From Streptomyces sp. SID12488 (GTDB taxonomy: Bacteria; Actinomycetota; Actinomycetes; Streptomycetales; Streptomycetaceae), in the NCBI RefSeq assembly GCF_010548275.1, contig NZ_JAAGLT010000008.1, forward strand, positions 1 through 64,000: 64,000 nucleotides of DNA. The letters are read 5' to 3'. The notes beneath the pieces were generated by a model. That model made no database searches. It saw nothing but the letters and a program-made list of their open reading frames with translations, and was not told the origin of the DNA. Shown in pieces: positions 34,490 to 43,046 of this stretch. Numbering within the stretch: position 1 is the first letter of the stretch; each line of letters starts with the position of its first letter. The translations under genes were made by a program, and so were the position numbers.

Positions 34490-35830
34490 TCAGCGCTGGG
34501 TGTAGATGAAGCCGATCTTGTCGACCTCGTCGCCCGAGCGTCCGTGGAACCCGGCGATCTGCCAGCCGGTCGGCGCGGTCCGGGTGACGCAGTCGGAGGT
34601 GGTGGTGCCGCCGGCCAGGGTGCGGCCGAGGTTGGTCGTGAACTTGGCGTAGAAGATCCGCGTGTGGTCGTCCTTGACGCCCTGGCACAGGTACGCCGTC
34701 GTCACGTACTCGGTGCTGCCCAGCGTCAGCGAGGACGCGGTGCCGCCCGTTCCGCCGTGGGCGAGCGTGGTGCCGTTCGCCAGGGTCACGCTCAGCTGGT
34801 CGACCCGGGAGCCGGCGCGCAGGGCGATGGTGGTGGCACGGGCGCCGGCGGTGACACTGCCGATGTCGTTGTAGTAGTCGCCGTGCGGGCCGCCGAACTG
34901 GTCGCTGAGCTGGAAGGCGGCATTGCGCGACCAGGTGAAACCGGCGGTGAGCGGGTCGTGGTCGGAGAGCATGAGCCCGGCGTCGGTGAGGAACTTGGCG
35001 TGTTCGTTGTTGTAGGACGTGGCGTTGAGGGAGACGAGTTTGCTGCCGCGGTAGAGGATCTTGTCGACGACCTCGCAGGTGTTGGGGACGGTGGTCCCGG
35101 TCTGGTCGCAGACCAGGGCGTCGCTGCCCTTGGCGGGCGCGCTGCCGCCGCGGATCAGCTGGACCCAGGCGTCGGTCAGCCCGTTGGCGGCGGTGAACTC
35201 GGCGATGGTGTCGCCGGAGCGGGTGTAGCGGGTGTTGGTGTCACCCATGACCACGACGGCGTTGCCGGCGGAGTGGGTGGCGATGAAGCCGGAGAGCTGG
35301 CTCAGGTTGTCGGCGCGGGCGACGAGGTCGTCGTCGTTGGTGCCGGCGTTGGTGTGCAGGTTGTAGAAGTCGACGTAGACGCCCTCGGCGAGACGCTCAC
35401 GCATGAAGGTGAAGCCCTTGGGTGTCAGGCAGTCACCCGACCCGTAGGTGCAGGAGTTCCAGCCGACCCGCTCGAAGTCGTCCTCGTCGTAGGCGACTTT
35501 CGACAGTGTGTTGAGCCCGCTGCCGATGCCGGCGCCGCCGCTGGTGGCGGTGCGGTAGGCATGCGCGGTGTCGGCCGCGTAGAGGTAGGAGTGGTAGTTG
35601 AAGTCCTCCTGCACATTGACGATGTCGTACGGCGCTATGCGCTGGCCGATCGTCGTGGTGCTGGACTCGCGGGGTGTGGGCGCGCTGGAGATGGCCTCGG
35701 GCAGGCCGGCCACGTTGTAGCTCAGGACGCTGAAGCTGCCCGAGTCTGCGGCCGAGGCGGGAGGAGCGGCCACGGTGAGCCCGCCGAGAACGGCGGCGCC
35801 GGCCACGAGGCCGGCGAAGAGTCTGCGCAT
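34490..35830 (-). CDS. Secreted EEP-family phosphodiesterase with jacalin-like domain
   Basis: A 446-aa secreted protein. The signal peptide ends PPASAAD (about 28). The endonuclease/exonuclease/phosphatase domain (about 30-300) shows NVAGLP, NVQEDFN with the metal Glu, FYNLHTNAG, VMGDTNTR and LSDHDPL with the catalytic His/Asp. This matches the neutral sphingomyelinase/DNase I superfamily. The C-terminal 140 residues (QLSDQFGGPHGDYYNDIG to IAGFHGRSGDEVDKIGFIY) form a jacalin-like lectin pattern. AGGAGAC precedes the ATG. It may be a phospholipase C/sphingomyelinase or a nuclease; sequence alone does not decide. Confidence 0.85.
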   Translation of the reverse strand: MRRLFAGLVAGAAVLGGLTVAAPPASAADSGSFSVLSYNVAGLPEAISSAPTPRESSTTTIGQRIAPYDIVNVQEDFNYHSYLYAADTAHAYRTATSGGAGIGSGLNTLSKVAYDEDDFERVGWNSCTYGSGDCLTPKGFTFMRERLAEGVYVDFYNLHTNAGTNDDDLVARADNLSQLSGFIATHSAGNAVVVMGDTNTRYTRSGDTIAEFTAANGLTDAWVQLIRGGSAPAKGSDALVCDQTGTTVPNTCEVVDKILYRGSKLVSLNATSYNNEHAKFLTDAGLMLSDHDPLTAGFTWSRNAAFQLSDQFGGPHGDYYNDIGSVTAGARATTIALRAGSRVDQLSVTLANGTTLAHGGTGGTASSLTLGSTEYVTTAYLCQGVKDDHTRIFYAKFTTNLGRTLAGGTTTSDCVTRTAPTGWQIAGFHGRSGDEVDKIGFIYTQR

Positions 35831-36143
35831 GGGGGAGTGTCTCCTGGGGAGGGAAAGCGGTTGCGGTGGGGACGTGCCAGAAGTTACCGCCGGTCACCCC
35901 AGGTTTGTCGAGAGGTTGGACGTTCATTCACAGGTGCGGCGCTGCCGTACATGGGCGGTTTGGATCCCCGCAGGAGCCCGTTCACGACAGGGAACACGCG
36001 ACCGGCATGCAACCGGCTCCGCCCGGCGGCCTCAGGGGAGGCTGCCGGGCGTACGGCCCTTCCTGGCGCGGGAGTTCGGATACGCGGCCCGCACCTGTGC
36101 CGACTCCGACTTCCGGGGCGTGGAAGGGGGAGACGAGTGTCGG
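35831..36143. other. Intergenic stretch, nothing recognised
   Basis: This is 313 bases upstream of the EEP gene and beyond the end of the SRPBCC gene. No frame with coding bias, no clear dyad and no strong hairpin were found. Confidence 0.45.
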
Positions 36144-36650
36144 TCAGGCGCGACCGCCGTGGACGCCGAGAGCTGCGGGCCTGTTGCGTCCCCGGAAACC
36201 TTCCAACTGTTCAGCCTGTTCCTGCGCCTCGCAGACCCGGGCGAGCCGGGCCAGCATCGCGCGGTGCCGTAGTTGGATCAGCGCATCTACTCCGACGTTG
36301 TGGAGCAGTCCGCCCGCTCCCTGCAGCGGGTGCTCGTCCGCGATGACCAGGCAGTGCTTTCCCCAGGGGCGGAGCTCGAGGGAGATCCGCGCCGTGCCCA
36401 GGATGCCTGCCTGCGCCTCCATTTCCAGCTCGGAGCCCTCCTCGCAATGCCGGACAACTGTCTCGTTGGTGAGCCGCAGCGGGCCTACCCGGACTTCGTA
36501 ACAGATCGCCGAGTCCACCTGCGGCCACTGCCCCCGCACCGGCTTGGACTCCGACGTGCCCACCACCCACTCCGCATAGCGGCTGCCGTCGGCGAGGACG
36601 GCCCACACGGTCTGCGGACTCACCTTGATCAGACGATGTCGTACCGCCAC
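36144..36650 (-). CDS. SRPBCC-family protein
   Basis: A 168-aa protein of the START-like/polyketide cyclase superfamily, a helix-grip fold with a ligand cavity. VAVRHRLIKVSPQTVWAVLADGSRYAEWVVG is the canonical first strand and helix, followed by ETVVRHCEEGSELEME and a long C-terminal helix. GGAGG lies six bases before the GTG at 36650, so the longer upstream frame is unlikely. The ligand is unknown. It is divergent from the hypothetical gene at 36812. Confidence 0.8.
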   Translation of the reverse strand: MAVRHRLIKVSPQTVWAVLADGSRYAEWVVGTSESKPVRGQWPQVDSAICYEVRVGPLRLTNETVVRHCEEGSELEMEAQAGILGTARISLELRPWGKHCLVIADEHPLQGAGGLLHNVGVDALIQLRHRAMLARLARVCEAQEQAEQLEGFRGRNRPAALGVHGGRA

Positions 36651-36811
36651 GTCACACCTCCAGGAGTCCTGACTCGGTTCACAGCCAAGTTCCCATTCCG
36701 ACGAAGACGAACCTGGGACAAAACGAACTCCGTGCACGGCTTCGGCTCACCTTCCCACCCGGCCGCAGAGCGCCCTCGTGGCGTACGCGCTGCCCGGTCG
36801 GCTGTAATGCC

Positions 36812-37369
36812 GTGGTGGATACATGGTGGTGGGAAGCGTTGCCGGAGTCGGTGCGTGAGCAGGTGGACGGTCTCGTAGTGAGGGACCGTCGGCTGGAGGC
36901 GATCGCGTTGACGATGAAAGCGGTTCAGGTTCTGGGTGAGGGAGCCCAGACACCGCATCCCGGTCTGCACGACTGCCGGCGTGTGGTCATGGCTCGCTGT
37001 GAGGCTCTGGCGGACCGAGTCGTCCGGCTGCCCGAGCCGCCGAGGGATCTGGAGACGCTGGCCGCCCGTATCGGTGAACTGCCCGGGCAACCGGCCGCGA
37101 TCGAGGCCATGTGGGACGGGGACACGGGCGGCTGGGTCGTGGTCCTCGTCGCTGTCCTGGACGACCCACAGGACGAGGTCGAGCTGGCGGTGATCCGGCA
37201 CGGCTCGGACCTCCGAGTCTTCAACGGACGGGTACCGCCCTGGCCAGAGGCACAGGAAGCCCTGCTGGTCGGCACCGCCCTGGCCGCACGCTTCGGTGTG
37301 CCCTTCCATTTCGCGAGCCCGGACAAGCCTGACGACGAGGCGCCTCGCTGGCGGTCCCGTCGAGCTTGA
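36812..37369 (+). CDS. Conserved hypothetical protein
   Basis: A 185-aa soluble protein of unknown function. It starts with two consecutive GTG codons and the tryptophan-rich TWWWEALPESV. HDCRRVVMARCEALADRV forms a helix, and the second half looks like an alpha/beta fold (GGWVVVLVAVLD, VELAVIRHG). Third positions are strongly G/C, which supports real coding. The start choice is uncertain because no good ribosome-binding site is seen. Confidence 0.65.
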   Translation: MVDTWWWEALPESVREQVDGLVVRDRRLEAIALTMKAVQVLGEGAQTPHPGLHDCRRVVMARCEALADRVVRLPEPPRDLETLAARIGELPGQPAAIEAMWDGDTGGWVVVLVAVLDDPQDEVELAVIRHGSDLRVFNGRVPPWPEAQEALLVGTALAARFGVPFHFASPDKPDDEAPRWRSRRA

Positions 37370-37764
37370 CCGTGCCCTACGAGTGCCCTGCGCGCTCTCG
37401 TGGGTGACGTCACCGAGCCGTCCCAGGCCCCGGAGTTCCGCGCCGGCCGTCTTTGCCTCGACGCTGGAGCCGGCGGGCAGGACGGTCACCTCCACGGACT
37501 CTGGCTGGCCGAGGACGCGGTTCTCGGTCGATGCGGCCTCGATGTGCGGGATGGCGTCGCCGTACTCGATCCTGGTCTGCTCGGCAGCCTTCACGTCGCG
37601 GCTCTGCGAGGCATCCGCGGGCAGGACCTCGGCGGGATGCTGTCAGTGCGGTCGGTAGTGATGAACCGGATGCGATCCGTGGCCGCGTGATGCTGACAGC
37701 TCCGTCGTCTAACCTCGTGCGGGAAGACGCCGGATGACGGCTGGAGCGCATTGAGGAGGCGACG
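37370..37764. other. Gap with an orphan coding-like fragment
   Basis: The minus frame from 37594 down to about 37395 starts KAAEQTRIEYGDAIPHIEA and has about 90 percent G/C at third positions over its first 30 codons, as in real genes here. It has no recognisable family and runs into the antisense of the preceding gene. It may be a fragment of a lost gene. GGAGG at 37750-37760 serves the next gene. Confidence 0.4.
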
Positions 37765-38601
37765 ATGCTCGGCAGGGGTACGCGGTTGCTCGCGGGTGCA
37801 TTGACCCTGGCCTGCATGGTGCTCGTCGGCCCCAGCGCGCCGAGCGACACTCTCTTCGCGAGGTCAGTTCTTGTCGGTGCCGTGCGGGATGTCGTACCGA
37901 ACCGGGTCATGACCTGGAACATCTGCAACCCCTGCGACGAGAGCAACGCAGACCGGGCAGCGGACATCGCCACTTATGCGCCCCAGGTCATCGGCATGCA
38001 AGAAGCATGCGTGCGTGACGTCGAGGGGATCCGGGACTATCTCAAGCGCCGATACGGGCTGGTCTACCACGTCAAGTATGGCTCGGTGCTTCAGAGTTGG
38101 GGCCGTTGCGGGGGAGTGCCGTGGAGTCCTGGAGGCTTCGGCCAGGCGATTCTCTCCGCGGCACCGATGACAGACCGCGTCAATGTGGAATACCCCGACG
38201 GTGGATCCGAGGACCGTGGGTACATGGCAGTCACCACCGAGGTGGGTGGGCGGCCCGTCCGGGTCTTCAACACACACCTCGCCCAGCGACGTCAGGAAGA
38301 GTTCCGGGCAGGACAGACCCGGGTGCTCGCGGCAGCTGTCGCGAGGCACGAGCGAGCGATCGTTCTCGGCGACTTCAACGCGGTGCCGGACTCTCCCGAA
38401 CTAGCCCCGATGTGGGCGCTGGCCGCGGACACGGATGCCCAGTGCCGTCCCTCGTCCGGCGGCACGTGTGAGCCGACCACCGACTGGCAGAGCAAGTTCG
38501 ACTACGTCTTCCTACGAGGTATCACTCCGCTCCGGCACCGGGTGCAACCCACCTTGAGCTCGGACCACCATCTGTTGTTCACCGATCTCGGCCCAACGTA
38601 G
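37765..38601 (+). CDS. Secreted EEP-family endonuclease/phosphatase
   Basis: A 278-aa exported protein. The N-terminal hydrophobic segment (LLAGALTLACMVLVG) is followed by the EEP fold: MTWNICNPC, IGMQEA with the metal Glu, NTHLAQRRQEEFRAGQ, VLGDFNAVPDS, FDYVFLRG and SSDHHLLFTDL with the catalytic His. It is smaller than the EEP protein at 34490 and has no lectin domain. GAGGAGG is upstream of the ATG. It is likely a secreted nuclease or phosphodiesterase. Confidence 0.85.
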   Translation: MLGRGTRLLAGALTLACMVLVGPSAPSDTLFARSVLVGAVRDVVPNRVMTWNICNPCDESNADRAADIATYAPQVIGMQEACVRDVEGIRDYLKRRYGLVYHVKYGSVLQSWGRCGGVPWSPGGFGQAILSAAPMTDRVNVEYPDGGSEDRGYMAVTTEVGGRPVRVFNTHLAQRRQEEFRAGQTRVLAAAVARHERAIVLGDFNAVPDSPELAPMWALAADTDAQCRPSSGGTCEPTTDWQSKFDYVFLRGITPLRHRVQPTLSSDHHLLFTDLGPT

Positions 38602-39194
38602 GGCGTTCCCGCGACCGTTGGCACCTGGGGACACCTCGGGGCGTCGCGGGTCCCCCTCCGTGCGGGCGAGGCTGCCCGGCCGGTGGCCGGTGACTGCCGG
38701 ATCGGCGCCCCTGCCGGGCCCGTTCGCCGACTGGCCCGGCACGCTGAACACCCAGGTGTCGGCCCGTGAGTCCATGTGAGACCGACCTCGGCGCGTTCCC
38801 TGATCGATCTCCGACCGTACCTCGGTAGACATCCCATGTGTTCTGTATTGAGCGGCCCCGGGGTGACGCGCCTGGATCCCGCCACCCCGGGTCACACAGA
38901 CGAGTGCCTTGCTGCCGAAGCGAGCCGTGCTCCCGCCTGAAGGCGCTGGGGCGGGACCACGAGGGCTACGGGGACCACGGGGCCGGGGTCCCCGTCGGCT
39001 GAGAACCCCACCACCCGCTTCGAACCCGCCTGACACGACTTGTCGGCCGAGGTAGGGGACGCCACAGAGACCGCGCCCAGATCCCTCCGCCCGGCTGCCC
39101 ATTCCCGGCGCGCGACCGACCGAAAAGTCGGCGGCAACCTTTTCGCCGCCTGCGGCCACTGAGTGGTGCAACAGCAACACGCTCTTCCGAACGG
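38602..39194. other. Long intergenic region with hairpins
   Basis: These 593 bases hold no convincing gene. A 9-bp hairpin (CCCGGGGTG 38857-38865 with CACCCCGGG 38883-38891) and a weaker one near 38627-38655 could terminate the upstream gene. The promoter of the expansin-like gene should lie at the right end, but I cannot identify its elements. Confidence 0.5.
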
Positions 39195-40175
39195 ATGGAC
39201 ATGCAAGAATCACGCCGGGCCGCGCGGCAGCGCAGGCGCAGACGCGGTCTGATGGTGGGCATCGCCACGGGAGTGGTCGTCACAGGTCTTCTCGTCGGCC
39301 TGTTCACGACGATGAACCCCGACGGCGCGGCGGATGCCGGGGAGGCCGCCGCCACCGCCGTGGCCAACTCCCCGGAGACTCCCGCGCCGACGCCGCCAGA
39401 GACGAAACCCGCCAGCGCGTCTCCGTCGGCGGCCTCCCCGACCCCCTCGGCCGGCACCGCGTCCCCGTCGCCGAGCGCCCCGGCCCCGAAGGCCTCGGCG
39501 ACCCCGTCGGCGGCCCCGAAGTCGGCCGCCCCGCGGACGGCTCCCGCCACGTCGTCCCTGGCCGGACGGATCCGGCCCAAGGTCACCTACCAGGGAGTCG
39601 CCACGGTCTACAAGGCCGGGGTGGGGGACGGTGCCTGCTCCTTCGGCCCGAGCGACGACATGATGATCGCCGCGATGAACGCCACCGACTACGAGACGTC
39701 CGCGGCCTGTGGTGCATATGTGCTCGTCCGAACGGCGAACGGCGCCTCCGTCACGGTCAAGATCACCAACGAATGCCCCCTGCCCTGTGCACCCGGGCAA
39801 CTCGACCTCAGCGAACAGGCCTTCGCTAAACTGGTTCCCATCTCGACCGGCCGGATCGCGATCACCTGGAGCTTGTTGAGTTCCGACGCGGTGGGCACGA
39901 TCTCGATCCGCTACAAGGACGGATCCAGCCGCTACTGGTGCGGCATCCAGGCGATCGGTCACCGCAACCCGCTCGCCCGGCTGGAGGTCCGCACCAGCGG
40001 TGGCTGGCGCCGGCTGACCCGCACCGGCTACAACTACTTCCTTTCCCCCGACGGCAGCGGGTGCGGCGGCGCGATCAGGATCACCGACATCTACGGAGAG
40101 CGGCTGACCGTCAACGGGATCGCTGTGCGCCCGGATGTCGTGCAGTCGACAGGGGTCCAGTTCGCACGGCACTGA
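39195..40175 (+). CDS. Bacterial expansin-like protein (double-psi barrel plus CBM63-like)
   Basis: A 326-aa protein with a membrane anchor or uncleaved signal (about 19-42) and a Pro/Ala/Ser linker (about 55-120). It then has an expansin D1 double-psi barrel with GDGACSFGPS, NATDYETSAACGAYV and ITNECPLPCAPGQLDLSEQAF. A D2/CBM63-like domain follows: IQAIGHRNPLARLEV, GWRRLTRTGYNYFL and IRITDIYGERLTVNGI. Expansins loosen cellulose networks without hydrolysis; the D1 aspartate in QLDLS fits the conserved site. It opens the cellulase island and is convergent with the GH12 gene. The role as a cellulase helper is inferred. Confidence 0.87.
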   Translation: MDMQESRRAARQRRRRRGLMVGIATGVVVTGLLVGLFTTMNPDGAADAGEAAATAVANSPETPAPTPPETKPASASPSAASPTPSAGTASPSPSAPAPKASATPSAAPKSAAPRTAPATSSLAGRIRPKVTYQGVATVYKAGVGDGACSFGPSDDMMIAAMNATDYETSAACGAYVLVRTANGASVTVKITNECPLPCAPGQLDLSEQAFAKLVPISTGRIAITWSLLSSDAVGTISIRYKDGSSRYWCGIQAIGHRNPLARLEVRTSGGWRRLTRTGYNYFLSPDGSGCGGAIRITDIYGERLTVNGIAVRPDVVQSTGVQFARH

Positions 40176-40247
40176 CCCCGCCGCCAGCAGCCGGGGCCCA
40201 CCGGTCCGTGTGAAGGAATCAGGCGGGCCCCGGAAGGCGAACGCAGG

Positions 40248-41396
40248 TCAAGCGGTTGTGCAGGCAGTGCCGTTGAGGCTGAAGGCGGTGGGCTTGGTGA
40301 AAGCGCCGCTGGAGGAGCCCTGGAACCCGAAGGTCGCCTGGCCGCCGGCCGCCACCTGGCCGTTGTGGGACACGTTGCTCGCTGTGACCGCTCCTGACGA
40401 CCCGGACAGGTTCGCGTTCCAGGAGCTGGTGATCTGCTGCCCTGAGGGGAGGGTGAACGCGAGCTTCCAGCCGTTGACGGCGGAGGACCCGGTGTTGGCG
40501 ATGGTGACGTCCGCGGTGAAGCCGCCCTGCCAGACGTTCGTCCCGTACGCCACCTTGCAGGCCGTGGATCCTCCGGGGGTGCCCGGGCCACCGGGGCCGC
40601 CCGGGTCGCTGGGGGTGCCCTTGTTGACGGTGGAGGAGAACGAGGTCACGGCGAGGCCCGCGCCGTTCTGCCAGGGCTCGAACCCTGCCTGGACACTCGT
40701 CAGGTACCAGTTGTTCTGCGCGAGTCCCCGGGAGACCGCCTGCCGGGCGAAGTCCATGACGTCGAAGTTCCAGCTGGTGATCGCCGACGGCGCGACGAAC
40801 GACAGCACGTCGTTCGAGCCGTTGCTGCCGGACCACACCTGCCAGTCGCGCCCGCCCACGTTGGCGTTGCCGACCGGGGAACCAATGGGCTGGACGGATC
40901 CGACCTTGTTGAACCAGATCATGATCTCGGTCCGGCTGACGCCGTCGGTGCGGGGCGTGGGATCGAGCCAGATGTCATACGCGGCGTCGTAGATCGCGTC
41001 GTTCACATAGCTGAATGAGACGTTTGAGGGCGCGTTGGAGATGGTGCTGAGCTGAGCGGGAAGGTTGGTTCCGGGCGAGCAGTTGGTGTAGTGGCAGCCG
41101 TTGTAGACGGACGGGTAGGACTTCGGAGCGCCGTTCGTGGGGACGGATCCGTCGGCCTGGGTGATCCTGAACCCCGAGTCGGTGACGGAGATGCACTGGG
41201 CGGCGCTGGTACCCCAGCGGTTGTTCTGGACCACGTAGCGGCCCTGAATGGTCGTCGCACCGAAGGCTTGGCAGATCGTGGTGTCGGCCTGTGCCACTGA
41301 CGCCGTGGTCAAAAGCGCGGCCAGTGAGACGAGCGAGGTTAGCAGCGCGCCGAACAGGCCACGCGCGCTGCGGGCATGGTGCGGGGAAGGACGCAT
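40248..41396 (-). CDS. Secreted GH12 endoglucanase with C-terminal CBM2
   Basis: A 382-aa secreted cellulase. The signal peptide ends near VAQAD (37). The GH12 domain (about 38-258) has nucleophile Glu157 in SRTEIMIWFNK and acid/base Glu240 in AGFEPWQNG, spaced 83 residues as in Streptomyces CelB. A Gly/Pro linker follows, then a cellulose-binding CBM2 (about 283-380) with Trp-containing NVWQGGF, NGWKL and SSWNANL. A CebR-type box lies 56-69 bp upstream, so cellobiose induction is likely. Confidence 0.93.
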   Translation of the reverse strand: MRPSPHHARSARGLFGALLTSLVSLAALLTTASVAQADTTICQAFGATTIQGRYVVQNNRWGTSAAQCISVTDSGFRITQADGSVPTNGAPKSYPSVYNGCHYTNCSPGTNLPAQLSTISNAPSNVSFSYVNDAIYDAAYDIWLDPTPRTDGVSRTEIMIWFNKVGSVQPIGSPVGNANVGGRDWQVWSGSNGSNDVLSFVAPSAITSWNFDVMDFARQAVSRGLAQNNWYLTSVQAGFEPWQNGAGLAVTSFSSTVNKGTPSDPGGPGGPGTPGGSTACKVAYGTNVWQGGFTADVTIANTGSSAVNGWKLAFTLPSGQQITSSWNANLSGSSGAVTASNVSHNGQVAAGGQATFGFQGSSSGAFTKPTAFSLNGTACTTA

Positions 41397-41451
41397 GCGG
41401 ATCCTCTTCCGAAGGATGGGGGGTACGGAAGGGCTCCCACAACTTTGTGAA

Positions 41452-41465
41452 TGGGAGCGCTCCCA
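41452..41465. promoter_or_regulatory. CebR-type operator TGGGAGCGCTCCCA (GH12)
   Basis: A perfect 14-bp palindrome identical to the known Streptomyces CebR box, upstream of the GH12 start. Confidence 0.88.
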
Positions 41466-41591
41466 ATCCTGGCTTCGGCTGGGACTGTAGGGATCGCTCA
41501 GGTCCCTGACAAGACTGTCGGCATGAACCTGCCCAACCGATTTCGGAGACGCAGGTCAGACGGGTGCACCGAGACACAGCACTCCGGCTCC

Positions 41592-41603
41592 GGGAGCGCT
41601 CCC
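41592..41603. promoter_or_regulatory. CebR-type box, 12-bp core GGGAGCGCTCCC
   Basis: The same core without the outer T and A, 140 bp from the first box and beyond the 3' end of the LacI gene. It may be an auxiliary site. Confidence 0.65.
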
Positions 41604-41625
41604 CGAACGAGTTCCCGACGAAGGG

Positions 41626-42648
41626 TCAGGTCGACTCGCGGACCACCAGCTCCGTACGGAGGATGACGTGACGCCAGGCCACGGCGCCCTCCTCCATCTC
41701 CTCCAGGAGCAGTCGGATCATGGCCCGCCCGATCTCCTCGATCGGCTGGCGCACCGTGGTCAGTGGTGGTTCGGTCCGCTGGGCCAGTGAGAAGTCGTCG
41801 AAACCGATCACGGCGACGTCCGCGGGCACCCGACGGCCGGCCGCGCGCAGCGCCTCCAGGGCCCCCGCGGCCGTGGTGTCAGACGCGGCGAGGACGCCGT
41901 CGATGTCCGGATGCCGTTCGATGAGTTCGGCCATGGCGCGGCGTCCGCTCTCCGCCGTGAAGTCGCTCTCGGCGACACGTGTCGGCTCGCCCTCCAGGCC
42001 CGCCATCGCCAAGGCCTCCTCGTAGCCGCGCAGTCGACACTGGGCGGCGTACAGGTCGAGCGGCCCGGTGATCGTCGCAATCACTCTGCGGCCCTGTCGC
42101 AGCAGGTGGGAGACGGCGCTGCGAGCTCCGCCGATGTTGTCCGCGTCGACGTAGCTGACGTACTCCTCGCCCGAGCGGCGCCCCAGCAGCACTGTCGGCA
42201 ACCGGGCTTCGGCGAGCATGTCCGGCAGCGGATCACCGGCGTGCACGGACATCAGCAGGACTCCGTCGACCCGGCCGCCGCGCGCGTACTCGAGGAAGCG
42301 CTGCCGCTCGGTGTCCGAGCGGACCAGGGTCAGCAGGAGTTGGATCCCGGTGTCTGTCAGCGCGTCTCCGAGCGAGCGGACGATCTCGGAGAAGAAGGGC
42401 TCGGCGAACTGTCGCCAGTCCGGCTCCGTCATGACCAGGGCGACGGCGTCGGCCCGCCGCCCGGCCAGGGAACGGGCTGCGAGATTGGGCACGTAGCCCA
42501 GTTCCTCGATGGCACGCTGGACGGCCCGACGTGTCGAGTCCTTCACGCCCGCCGCGTTGTTGATGACGCGGGAGACCGTGCCCCGTCCCACCCGCGCGTG
42601 GACGGCCACCTCCTCCAGCGTCGGTGTGCCCGGGCGTCGTCTGCCCAT
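41626..42648 (-). CDS. CebR-like LacI regulator of the cellulase island
   Basis: A 340-aa repressor. The HTH TLEEVAVHARVGRGTVSRVIN and the effector domain with VDADNIGGARSAVSHLL, DGVLAASDTTAAGALEALR and TTVRQPIEEIGRAMI are strongly CebR-like. GGAGG precedes the ATG at 42648. The boxes at 42741-42754 and 41592-41603 flank it, which fits autoregulation. It probably represses GH12 and GH48, with cellobiose or cello-oligosaccharide as inducer. A second CebR-like protein is encoded at 54686-55702, so which is the true CebR counterpart is unresolved. Confidence 0.9.
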   Translation of the reverse strand: MGRRRPGTPTLEEVAVHARVGRGTVSRVINNAAGVKDSTRRAVQRAIEELGYVPNLAARSLAGRRADAVALVMTEPDWRQFAEPFFSEIVRSLGDALTDTGIQLLLTLVRSDTERQRFLEYARGGRVDGVLLMSVHAGDPLPDMLAEARLPTVLLGRRSGEEYVSYVDADNIGGARSAVSHLLRQGRRVIATITGPLDLYAAQCRLRGYEEALAMAGLEGEPTRVAESDFTAESGRRAMAELIERHPDIDGVLAASDTTAAGALEALRAAGRRVPADVAVIGFDDFSLAQRTEPPLTTVRQPIEEIGRAMIRLLLEEMEEGAVAWRHVILRTELVVREST

Positions 42649-42740
42649 GACCGCCTCCCCAAGAGATCACCGATCTTACCGGCCGGAGGCATCCGAGCAC
42701 ACGACTTCAGGAGCGGAGCGAGTGCCGTGCACCCGCGAAC

Positions 42741-42754
42741 TGGGAGCGCTCCCG
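42741..42754. promoter_or_regulatory. CebR-type box before the LacI gene
   Basis: TGGGAGCGCTCCCG, one mismatch from the consensus, 93-106 bp upstream of the LacI start codon. The rest of the gap 42649-42956 shows no gene. Confidence 0.82.
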
Positions 42755-42956
42755 AACCGAGTAGGGAGGTATGGGTGTTATCGCTGGTGGTCGAATGCGG
42801 AACCCGTTGGTCGGGGTTCCGTGGACCTGCGTTTGCTTTGGGGAATCCGTGCCGTTCCGCGGGCGGCTCGGGTGGCCTGGGAGGGTCGGAAGAGTGGCCG
42901 GGACGTGCTTCGGGCACTACGGCGCGGTGTCTCCGTGCCGGAATCGCGCGCGAGGA

Positions 42957-43013
42957 CCGGGCAGCCCCCGTGAGGGGTAGGGGCTGCCCGGCCTGGTGAC
43001 CCCGTCACCAGGC
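42957..43013. terminator. Tandem hairpin terminators after GH48
   Basis: There is a 12-bp stem CCGGGCAGCCCC (42957-42968) with its complement at 42980-42991. A second, 10-bp stem, GCCTGGTGAC/GTCACCAGGC (42991-43013, 3-base loop), lies next to it. Both are just beyond the GH48 stop. Confidence 0.88.
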
Positions 43014-43046
43014 GACGGGGTCGCGTACGCGGATCGCCGGCGGGGG

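Noticed and set aside
39210..40172. A 320-codon minus-strand frame opposite the expansin-like gene
   Set aside because: Its Arg/Gly-rich repeats mirror the Pro/Ala/Ser linker; no domain is recognisable.
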